64,000 bases of DNA, taken from assembly GCA_014706295.1 (NCBI GenBank), contig JACSVZ010000007.1, forward strand, positions 54,078,975 through 54,142,974. The letters run 5' to 3'. Position numbers and translations under genes: made by a program. The stretch is from Lycocorax pyrrhopterus obiensis. Taxonomy: Eukaryota; Chordata; Aves; Passeriformes; Paradisaeidae. The notes beneath the pieces were generated by a model that had not been told where the DNA came from, made no database searches, and saw only the letters and a list, made by a program, of their open reading frames with translations. This document shows, piece after piece, positions 25,101 to 37,100 of this stretch (its first letter is position 1; each line of letters starts with the position of its first letter).

Positions 25101-28100
25101 TAATTTACAGTTGTATGGTATGGCTGCACAGCAGTTTGCAGTGAGATGTGTCGATTCTTGCTTTGAGTGAGCAGGCTCAGGTACCTAAACAATTTAAGCA
25201 ACATCTATGTTTATGTGGAATAATATACCTTGAAAAAGAATGCTTACCGTTTGTTTAAATAGCCTGTGTGGAATTTTGTGCTGTTAGAATGCTTTTAGTG
25301 TAGCTCAGGTACATCTGTAACACAGTGAAATCAGCTGTCCAGGTCAAGGGACTGTACAGTCAGAAATGTATTCCTGAGTAGATTTGTTAGTGTTTGCTCC
25401 TGTGTGATGCAGTTCACAAAATAACTTTGCTTACTTTGGTTCTGAAGTTATTTAATGTTGGATGTCTTCAAAGGATGGAAGACGTGTACAAAACTTAATT
25501 GGATTGACCTTTTTTTTTTTTTTAATCTTTCAGATGCATTTGAGAACTGATTGTCAGTTTGAAGAGCTCCCATGTCCTCGTGCTGATTGCAAAGAAAAAA
25601 TACTGAGAAAAGATTTGCCAGACCATGTAGAGAAGACCTGTAAATACCGGGAGACAACTTGTAAATACTGTAAAAGCCAAGTCCCAATGATTATGTTGCA
25701 GGTGCAGTATTTTCTTGTGTATATACATCAAGGTTCCCTATATTAATGTGGCATAATAACTCTTCCTGTCCTTTTCCGTAGCTGCCAAAAGAGCTTTGGC
25801 CTCTCAGCCAGAATTAATAATTCAGAAAACAAAGTAAGCTGACCTTCAAAACACATCTTTTTCCTGCGAAAAAACCTGCATTTAATAGGAAATATTTTCT
25901 TTATTCTGATGTTCAGATACTGCATTTAAAAAAGTTCAGATCCACTGCCTAGTATTGATACTGAAGTTAATTTTGCTATGCTTTTTAGATTTTTTACAAT
26001 TTAGGTAATAAATGCAACTACCGTAATAACACTCAGATGTTGTGAAGGAAAAAGCATAAGCTTTTTTTTTTTTTTTTTTTTTTTTTCATCTTGTATGTGA
26101 TCCTTTTTGGGTATTGTGTGATCTGTTTTGAGAGGAGGGGAAGAATGTAAAACCAATTGTGTCTTGCTGTAACCAGCAATGGAACATGACAGGCCTAGGA
26201 TGAGTTACTGCTGTTCTTGGCATCAGAATAGCTTGTCTGATAGGCAGCGTATTGAGGGTTAGAATTATAGAGCAGAGGTTGCAGAAGTCATCCTTACTTT
26301 ACACATAGAATTGTAGCTTGACTGTGTTTGTGTTATTTCACATTGAAAGGTATTATGCTGAATCTATCTTCCTATAATTTTAACTCCTTTATATTTAAAC
26401 TGTCTACATAGTTTGATGGTCTTGGATCTCATACCTTCTTAGTACAGTAAGAGTGATGAAAATTTCATGTTCATTTGTGTTCTTGTGTGTTGTTTGTTAG
26501 GTGAGGTCTGACAACGATGAGAAGTGTTCTTTGCTTGCAGACAGTGTTACAAAAAGGCATAGGTAGAACCTCACCAAGTTCTGGTTTAGATTTGGCTCTC
26601 AGTTATTTGAGTGCACACTTGCAGGGGCTGGTAGTTGAATAATTGTGCCTTACCTAGAATAAGGTGGCTGAGACATGAAAATACACAGAAAAAATTTCTG
26701 CCCTGTATTTATTCTTGTACGTTCTGATACAGAGGTGAAAGTGTATTTAGGTCGATTACACATGCTGTTCTCCCAGAATTATCATTAGGCTGGGGATTGG
26801 CATGAGGCAAAAAGTGATACTAAAAACTGTGTAGTGTCTTAACAGACAGAATCAGTGGGTATTTTATTTATGTTCTGCAAACTGGATTGCCTGATATTTT
26901 TGGAGTTTTTTGCCTAGATTTTTAAAAGTTCAGTGGTTATAGAAATGCAGATGGTCTTATTTGTTGTGGCCTGATTCATATGTTACTTCACTATACTTCA
27001 GTAATAAGAATCAGAAGTTTAATGAAACATTTGAATCTTAGAACCACAGAATGGTTTGGCTTGGAAGGGACCTTAAAGATCATCTCATTCCAACCCTCCT
27101 GCTGTGGGCAGGGACACCTTCTACTCGACCAGGTTGTTCAAAGCCACATCCAGCATGGCCTTGGATGCTTCCAGGGATAAAGCATTCACAATTTCTCTGG
27201 AAAATCTGTTCTAGTGCTTCACCACCCTCACAGTCTAGAACTTCCTAATATCTCATTTAAACCTGCCCTCTTTCAGCTTAAAGCCCTTTCCCCTTGTCCT
27301 GTCTCTACATGTCCTTGTAAAAAGTCCCTCTCTGGCTTTCTGTAGGCCTCTTTAGGTACTGTAAGGTTTCTTTTGACTTCTCATTTGAGTTTTGCCACCC
27401 CGTTGACAAAACTGGGTTTTTAGAGATGAACTTGAGTTCATCTCTAGGTTCTGTAGCCTAGAATTTTCTCTAATGTAATAATGATTGAAGCTGGCTTCAG
27501 TGACTTGAACTGAAAATGGAGATAGAGGGAGCAGACTGAGAAAAAAGGTATGCAAATGGGAACAAAAAATTTTACTGGAGAACATGTGGTTCATGTCTTC
27601 ATAGAATCCCGTGACCCGTGGGGTCGGAAATCCCCGTTGTTGGAGGCAGACTCCAACAAGTTAACAGCATTAGTAGAACACTTTTTTAGATTGCATTTGT
27701 CTTGCCTGCATGCTCACTCAGTGACTTAGCCTCTTAATGTCTTTTGTTCAAACCATCTGAAAATTCCGGGTTTCTTTTTGTCACAAACCTACCTTTTCCA
27801 TCCTGTACCTCCTGACAGATAAAGATGGTACATTGTTAAAATGGAAATTGGCAGTCTGAAATGCTTCTGGATTACTGTATTGTTCTGTGTATAGTCCACA
27901 AAGCCACGGGGGAGTGCTTGTCCTGTGAAATTGATGCTTAGGCAGCAGTAGTATGACATGGATCTGGAAGGACAGCACTGCTTGGTGCCTGGGCTCCTCC
28001 CTGAAACCCTGGCCACAAACCAGACCCTGCCAGGGCAATCTGGGCTCTGCCCAGTGGTCTGCAGTACAGCTGAGCTGACTGGGACAGCCACTGGGAAGAC

Positions 28101-31100
28101 CCCAGACACTGTCCCTTGCTCCCTGTCGATGCTCTGGAGCCAGACAGTTCCTAATGTGGCACTGGATGTTCTGGGAGCCGTGTTAACATCCTGCCTTGCC
28201 CTCATCTGTGCTGGGAGCACTGCATGTGGTATCACCTGTGGTTTGTACTGGATTTGGCGTTTGGCTTTATGTGCTCAACTGGGTGAATTTAGATTGGGAG
28301 GAAGAGAGTTCTGCCGCTGGACTGGAATTACTCTGGTATATCCTTAAGTCCTTGGAAAGGCTTGCCTTGGCTTCAGTGGGTGGACACTGGGATGTGGAGT
28401 GAGGAGGAAAGAATGCTGAGAAGTTGCATGATGCCTTTTTATCGTGAACCAAGACTCAGTGTCACAGCCTTTGTCGCATGGTTTGGGTAGGTTAGAGAAC
28501 AGAGGGAATTAAAATTAGGGAATGAATATTAGAAGGAAGTACTTTTCTGAGTTTGTAGTTGATAAATAAGAAAGTGTGTAGGGCATTATGCTCCTAAAAC
28601 CACGTGGTTTTAGGATGTCTCCCTTCAGTATGATTCCAGGTGTGTTCGTGATGAGGGTTCCAGGTCCAGCGCTTGACTCTGAGCAGGAGTAGTGCTTTGG
28701 GACTCTGCTTATCAGAAGAGCATCGCTGTCACCCTGCCAGGCTGCTCTGAGGAGAGGGGTTGGCATTGCTCCTGGCTGGGTACCCTGGTGGGGACAGACT
28801 GAAGGTGGCTCAGGAGCTGTCCCAGCTCTCTGGTGAGGAGCAGCTGGGGGTTCCCTGGTTCCTGTCACTGGGACAGTCTGCGTGTGCCACGCCAAGTGAG
28901 CAAGTGTGAATGGGGAGCGTGGCAGGGTGGATGGGCCAGGACAGCGCCTGATGGCCTGCTTCAAAAGGAGCAGATAAAATTTCAAATAGCGGCAGATTTA
29001 TGCCAGAATTCTGACCAAGGCCTTTCACATCTAGGAGATCAGATCTCCTTTACGTCTTGGTTTTGTTTCAAAAACCTAGTTACTGGGCAAAAGGGACATG
29101 CTATTTGTTCTTCCTTTTCTCACAGGCTTATAGATCCATAGCTTTGTTTCCTTTGTTTGCTTCAGTATCAGAAATGAAGCAGTGTGTTTCGAGTTGAATG
29201 GGACGTGTCACTTGACGAGAAATGCATTTTTCGTTTTGTTGAGAAAACTGAGAGGAAATGTAAATTCAGTTATCTTGGGTCTGACTTTCTTCCCTCACTG
29301 GGGTGATAGGGTTTGACAGCTATGCTGAGATACCTGTCATCTGTGTTCAAGTTAAAATCCCTGCCCAGCATCGTGATATGTAACAGTGAGATTTAGTATC
29401 AGATGGGTGGGAATCAAAACTAGAAAACAACTGGAAGGGAATGTCCATACATAGGAAAGAGAATCTCTGGGAGTGGGCAGTGTACATTTCTGAAGAACTT
29501 TTCCATGCACTATATACCCTTACTAGAAAGGATGTCTGCACTGGTTCTGCTTGCTCTTAAAGATGCCCAATTTTGTGAATAAGGGAAGGTAACTTGACAC
29601 TTTTTGACTTTTACTACGGTTTCATTGTTTGAAGTAAAACCAATAAAATGCTAAGCAAATAGATTTGCTTTGCATGGGAAAACACAAGGAAACCTTTCCT
29701 CAGAATATCAACACCTCCATCAAAAGTATAAACTGATGTTTGAGCAATTGCAGTTCTGTAACTGCACAATTGGGAATAACATTGAAAAAATCTCGTGTGA
29801 TTTTTAATTATTGTAGGATGCTTTTCTTTGCAGGTAAGTCCTCTCTTAATTAAAGAGTAAGATCTGATTTGTGGTTTGTTTGCTTTTTTCCTCTGTAGAA
29901 ACATGAAGATACAGACTGCCCATGTGTCATGGTTTCGTGTCCTCATAAATGTAGTGTTAAAACACTCATGAGGAGCGAGGTAAGAAGTCGTACCCAGTGT
30001 TGTGCTGAAAAATTAAATAATGTCTTTAGTAAGATCTCGCAAGAATTTTGCCAGAAGCCATTTCCTTGTTAAAATGTGAGATCTAAGGAAAAGCTTTTTC
30101 TACCACACAGTTAAGTGTGATAACACTCAAATATTTTTAATGATTTCTTGAAAAACTATTTCAAAAGAAACAATTTCTTAATTTTGAGTCATTATTACAC
30201 TTGGCTTGTCCAAGATTAGCGCGTGTCCTTCCTGCTTTCACTTTTACTAGCTCTCCCCCTGCCCTTCCCTCATTTCAGCATCACAGAGCAGCATCTTGGG
30301 GTAGTTAGCTTATATTAAAATAAAAATACACAATTAAAATTCAGTGCACGTTGACAAGAGTTAGTAAAGCCTACAAAAACCATATAGACGTGTAATTTCA
30401 TGGAAGAACTTAAATTACGATTAAATCTGTTAAATTTGGGGAAAAAATAGTAACTGATACTTAGAGAAATTGTGTAAGATAAAGGTTGAGTACAACACTC
30501 CAACAGCAGATGCACGAATGCATAAAAATTTCTCTTATAGAAGCTTCCAGTAATATGTAGATGAAAAAAAAATTAAAGCCTGGCTTTGAAGAGATCCATG
30601 TTCTTGTACATGAAAAGATAAAAGTAGCATCTGTTAAAATCAAGGTACCTAATTTTTCCCTAAAAGGAGAACTTGCTTACCAAAGATGGAGAAGAACTTA
30701 CTGAAGTCTTCATCACTCAGTAAGCCTCTTTTAAGGAAAGTGAAGTTTCTGATCTGAGGATGAGCTTTTCTCTTTCCTCTGCTACTTATTTCCCAAGTTG
30801 GATTCGTACCATTTTTCAGTTGCACTTGTAAATTATTAATCATGGCAGAGTGCACAAGGCACATAAGGCTCCTGCCAAAGTTTAATGCAGTCTTTTCCTC
30901 CAAGATAATGAAATACAAAATATATGATAGATACTGTATTTATTAAGAGAAATTGAACTGTTAAGAAAAGAGAAAATACATATGCTGACCAACCCTACCA
31001 GTGCTTACTTCCAAGATTTGATCCTGGTTCTGGAGCACTTTGGCTTATTATTACACCCTGACTTCAGCAGTTACTTTTAGAAGAGGTGTGTCTGAGTGCT

Positions 31101-34100
31101 TGTAAGAACTGAACCATTAAAGCCTGGATTGTTACACACACAGTCAGAATTGGGTTTGAAACCATGGAAACAGAAACAGAACTTTAAACAGCCCTTTGCC
31201 CTGCATCATCTGTTGCTGTATGTTGTTAATTTTTTTTCTAATACTGTGAAAATGTATATATTACTTGGTTGCATGGTTAGGGACAATAAGTCTAATGCAG
31301 AAAATGGGAAAATGCCTGCCTAACAGTTCGAGAAAATTCTGTAGTGTACAAGTGGATATCTTACTGTAGAATAAAAGGCAATTTTCATGTTTAATTCATA
31401 ACTCTTTGGCAGACTTCTGGTTTTGAGGAATTGAAAAACGTGGCATTCTTGTAAAACCTGTTAGACCACATGTCCCTTTCTTCCTCATTCTTATTTTTTT
31501 CTCAACTGCATGTCTTTTGAAACGATACGGTGAATTTTTACAGGTAGTGTTTAGAACACAATAGTTGTGAATCAGAGATGAGTTACTGATGGCATCTCGG
31601 TATGAGATTTTAAAGACTCTCTTGTCTGTTCCAGAGCTACACATTCAAAGCAGTGTTGATTCACCACTTCTTTCCAGGGAGGTGGATGAGCTGAGTCATG
31701 TGGGGCTTAAGGTGTGGGAATTTCAAATGAGATTCTGAAACCCAAAAGAGTGATGCCAGCTGAGGAGCCAGGCTCTAGCTCCTGTCTGCTTTGTGGGAAA
31801 TACAAACTGCAGACCCTGTTTTTGAAAAGAGAGTGTTTGTTGCACTGTCCTTTCCAAAAATGTCTCTCTGCTCCAACTTTTAGGCAGTTTGCATCCAGCT
31901 GCTGCCGTCTATGCTGCTGCTGTCCATATATATGTATATGCTTCTGTGAATTGGTTTATTTTTAAATGAAAAGTGGTCTGTGCTCATAATAATCCAAGAT
32001 ACTGGACTAAATCTCAATCTGTGAAAAATGCAGGCATTTTACTAATTAGTTTTAATCCCATGTACTGCATTTTTTTTAAAGTTACTTAACTGTACCTATT
32101 CTAAAACTCTTTGTCTGTTTCATGCAGTACTTGTTTAGTCTTTTTTGTGTAATCTAACTGTTAAATTTAGGCACGGAGAACTGCATGTTTTGTTTTGAAA
32201 AGTTGGTTCTTCATGAAATTAGGATTAGAAAAAAAATCACTTTTTGTGAAAAGACTAGTCATTCACTGAAGTCAAATGAAATCAAATAATTGTAGAGTAT
32301 GTTCTTTCTCTTTGTTTTGGGTTTTTTAAATTGGGTTGCCTATTGAAATAGTCTTTGGTAGAAGTTTCACTGTATATTAAATGTATCACACTGTATACTG
32401 TATTGGCATGTGCGTGTGGTTTACATATGTGTATATACAGAATTTGCACTTGAGATCAGACTGGAGAAAATATACACATGTGTGTTGTATGTTCTGCAAA
32501 TGGCACACAATACAAACCTGATAATCTCTGCCCTTTATGTTTTGAGCATTATCGTGCAAAAGTCTTTTTGCCAAAACTCACATTTTTTTCCTATTGCAGT
32601 TGAATGCACATTTGTCAGAATGTATTAATGCCCCAAGTACCTGTAGTTTTAAGCGTTATGGCTGCACTTTTCAGGTCAGTATATAACAATTATACTTCCC
32701 AATTGCTGAAAGTCTGCAAATAGAACCTAATTCTTTGACATGAAAGTTCTGGACTTCTCTAGTTTTGGTTAAGAAAATCATCCAGTTGCACCAAGTGATG
32801 ATACAGGAGATGTTTGATTTTGCATTTTAAAAATAAACATGGAAAGCCCACACATTCCTGCAGTGGTTTGGGAGTTCGGTTATTAGATACATCTTGTTGA
32901 AAGAGGAATATGACACATTTGAAGAACTTGTTAACTTAGGATAAGAGGAAAGTCTCTTCAGTTCTTCAGACGATAGACGAGTAACTTCAGTTGTTTCTAT
33001 GAAAGCATTTTCCTGAACTGAGTATGTTTATATTTTCTCTCATTTGTGTGTCTTAATATTTCTAATTGAGGTTAAACATAGGTTAGCACACTTAAAACAT
33101 GTATTTTTATGTGCATTAATATGTCTGTGTGCACATAGGTGTATAATCAAAGCATGAAATTTATTTTTAAAAAAAAAAGTTTTAGATTTTAATCCTGGCA
33201 ATCCCTGCAATATTAAAAAAAATAAAAAAAGTCAAACCTCAGAATTTAGTTTTAGTAGTATTATTCCAGTCTCTTCCAATATTCCGCTTCCCCTACCATA
33301 TACCCTGGGGAATTTGGGTGCTTATGTAATGAAAATATTAGTCAGGGCATTTCAGAAACCGCTGACAGGAAAAAATGGCGTTTATCTGATAGAATGATTC
33401 ATTTGTTAGCCCATGGCTATTTAAAGAGACAAGGACTGTAAGGAGCAACACTTCTCAATAGATGATGTCCTGCAGGTATTTCCAGGTTCTTAAATAATGA
33501 GCATTCGTCTTTTTAAGTGTTAACAGCAATGCTCTTAGTGCTAGAACTGATCAGTGCTGTAACCCTGCCCACTGTTATGTCGTACGTATTGCCATTCATT
33601 TTATGTATGTATATGTGTGCATATATGTACATATATCCACATATATATTTTTAGTATTTTATATAGAGTACATACCTTGAGGATCATTGAAACCCTTTCA
33701 GTTGCTTTGCAGCATATCTACCATCAAAGCTAATATTCTCTGCATTGCAAAGCACTTACTGAAGTAGGTGCAATGCAACATGATACAAATCAAGTAAGTA
33801 ATGTGGTCTGCATCTTATGTACTCTGTATATAATCTATGTGTGTTCTGTAAACTCTTTATATAGTGGTTATTTGTAACAGCACTTATAGGTTGTGCAGAG
33901 GCAGCATATCACAGAACAATCATGGTAACATCTTAAAGATGACAAAATAAGCATTGTAATAACTCTCAGTGTAGTTTATAAAGCTGGCAGTTTCCAGTGA
34001 TGATAAATTTATCTTTAATATTTGTCTTTAATATTCAGCTGAAGAAAAATACAGTGCTTATGAAGCTGTTCATGACATAGAACAGAAGTTTTAAATTACA

Positions 34101-37100
34101 GTTAGTGGAATTGGAAGTTTTGGATTTTACATGACTTAAAGGTTTTATTATGCTTTGTTTAGTTCAAAGCTACACAAGAGGCTCTAAAATACAATTAATT
34201 TTGTAAGTCTTGTTCATCTTTATTGTTTCTGAGTTATCAAGCACACTGGATGGAGGTACATGGCAGTTGTATAAAACACTTGCTATATTAAATGTATTCC
34301 TGATTTTTGTAAATTCCCAAGTAGATTTCCCTTCTCTCTACAGTTCTGCAACATGCACCCGTGAACCAAAATATGTAGTGTTGGTTCGATGTCTTTATAT
34401 ACTCTTTCTTTGTAGGTTTAAAAGAAGTGGAATTGGCTAAAATGTATAAATTCTTTGTTGTCACAGGGAACAAACCAACAAATTAAAGCACATGAAGCCA
34501 GCTCAGCAGTGCAGCATGTTAACTTATTGAAAGAGTGGAGCAATGCTCTAGAAAATAAGGTATATCTTCTACTCACTTCTAATTTTCATTGACTTCTTTA
34601 AATCATATAAAAGTACTGAAAGAAGCGCTTTTTTCCTGTTTCACAGCTGTTCAACATTACAGCTAAAGCACTAGTAGGCTTCAAAAGCTATCAAGCCATT
34701 TAGCATATCTTTGTACCTTTGTTACAGAATAAAATGCTGTGAGAAACTTGGCTTCGCAACTCCATGGACAGTTTTCCTCATTGATAACTTAATTAAAACA
34801 CTTTTTTCACCTAAGTAAACAGTCCAGTATTATATTTCCTCTCTGAGCTGACTTCTTACAGAACAGAGAGTTTAGAAAGCCATGGCAGCACTATGAGCTG
34901 TATCTTTGCTACCTCATCGTTTTTCCTGACATAACTTTAGAAATGTGTAATAAACTGGTTATTTATTTATTTCATTTATTTTTGTTCTTGCTCTCCAGAC
35001 TTAAAGACCTGCACAGGTTAATTAAATTAAACATACTGTAACTCATGGGCAAGATGATGTCTGCTTTAGTGCTAGACCCCAGTGAAGTTCATGTTGCAGT
35101 GCTTCCTTGGGACTCCAGGTTTTAAATTGTTTGGGATTTGGGAGATGCTGGGAGTTGTATCAGCTATGATCTTGTGGATAAATTTGAATGACTTAACCAC
35201 CTGTTCTGCAAATAAAATTCAAGGCTTTGATTTAAAAATACAAAACTTCAGAACAAATGACTTTTTTTCTTAAATCTTTTTGAAAAAGTCTTACATAGAC
35301 ATCAAAATAATGTTTCTGTATTTTTAGGGGAAAGAAGATCCCAGAATTACCAAACGATTTTATGAATGCAGGCACAAGAGTCAGGAGCCCCTTCAGACTT
35401 TACTCAAATGAGTTTATAAGTAGCAATTCCAGTGTAAGGATATGACTTCTGTCATCTCAGAGCAGACCACAAGCTAGAGTTTAGCAAACTCTGCCTAGAA
35501 AGCACATTCCCTTCTTGGCCTGCAGAGATCTCTTGTGCCTGGGTCTCCAGCAAGGTCCTGCAGCTGCAGGAGGTGTAGTTTTAAAGCAGACAGTAACTGG
35601 AACAGTGTAATATGTTTTTTGCCCCCAGCATGTTTGTTCCTGACCTGCTTGGTTTTGAACTTGAAGCCCATTAAGGAAGCCATTGAACCTGGGAGAGGTC
35701 TAATACAGGGGTTTTTTAGATAGAATTTTTCTACATGTGTAGGTAGGTCTTAGTTTGACGATCCATAACATTACTTCAGTTTGCTTTTGCATGTGAAACT
35801 TTGTCAGTGTAGGAACTTTACATTTTTCAGTTTTGAGAGATTCAGATTCATATCCTTAGTTCATTTGTCATTAGTCTGATTAAAACGATACAATTTATTT
35901 TACATCATAGGAAAAAACCCATGTTCCCTGTGACTTCCAGAATAGATCATGTTCTGCCTTTTGTCAGTGTCCCGAGAGGTGCTCTGTCATTTAAAAAATG
36001 CCCAGCGGTTCTGTGTTTGTCTCTTACAGACCTTAGAGACTATACTCTTTACTACTGTTTTATGTTCGACTTTTGTTTCAACTTTCATTTAGGACATAAC
36101 TGCTTATCATTGTATGTCCATTTTTTTTTCTTTTTACTTCCTGCTTTGTAGACTTCTTCCTATTCATAATAAAGAGTTGAATCACTGGAAATCCCACGCC
36201 AGTGCCAAGTTACCAGAATAGCTAACCACATGTCATATGTCAGTGACTTTATTCTAGGGAAGGGTAACAAAATGATTTGTAACTTTATTGCTGTGCTCTT
36301 CTTTGAGGAAAAAATTAATCAATGCGCTGAAGAACAGCAGTGCAGAGTCAACTTGGCTGATGGGTATCTCAGAAATCTTAGCCCTGCTGAAGTCAGTGCA
36401 AGTCTTCTTAGTTTGTGTGGGGTCAAGATTTCATTTGGGGTTCTAACCTCTGAGATATGTCTGGAGGTGAATGGAGAAATTGCCTTCTCCCAGCCACCAC
36501 ATTCTTTTACAGTGCATGTGGAGTAGGCAGACTGAGTCTTCAGAGCTGCAGAGCTTGTGCTAAGTTAGGAGTTTGGTATTGAATGGTGCTGGTGGCAAAG
36601 AGTAGTAAGAGAAGGTCAGATGTAAAATCTTGAACCAAAACTTTGTGGGGCGAATTAAAATTCAGTGCTTTTTACACTCTGTGATGGGATAGAATTGCAG
36701 ACTGAACTCCCACAGTTTTGTCATGTTGGAAATAATCAGTCGAACGTAATTTTGTGGCTTCATCACATTCTTAATGAAAACTGGTATAAACTGTTTTTTC
36801 TTTTTTAATGAAAGACTTAAATGTGGGACCTGTTTGAATAGTTTCTTGTGGCATAAGGTTTTTTCCTTTCTTCTTTAGTAAGCAACAGCTTAATTTGCAA
36901 AACTGCTGAATAAGAGCATGCTTCTTCATAGGAATATTTCAAATATGCCAATGAAGTAAAGGAAGCTGGTGCAATTTGTAATTAGATGCTGTTTCCTTTA
37001 CCCTTATTCAAACTGAAGTTCTGAAGACTTATGCTGAAACTGTAGTTGGAAAACTATTTAGTGTTAAATATTTTTTTTTAATTCACAAATCACAACAAAA

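Larger units (their letters stand above)
25702..29898 (+). other. TRAF3: TRAF3 intron after coding exon 4
   Basis: 4,197 nt, GT-AG. It holds a 25-nt poly-T run (26062-26086), an antisense CR1 3' end (about 27035-27360), a 12-bp-arm inverted repeat (27421-27446), two short stem-loops (27613-27625 and 27637-27659), a 24-bp palindrome (28592-28615), and two unexplained GC-rich stretches (about 27955-28240 and 28640-28940) in an otherwise AT-rich intron. Confidence 0.9.

Noticed and set aside
27789..28347. Open frames of 129 and 148 codons on opposite strands in a TRAF3 intron
   Set aside because: Both follow from locally high GC, which depletes stop codons; neither encodes a recognisable domain. 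The composition itself is kept as a finding.
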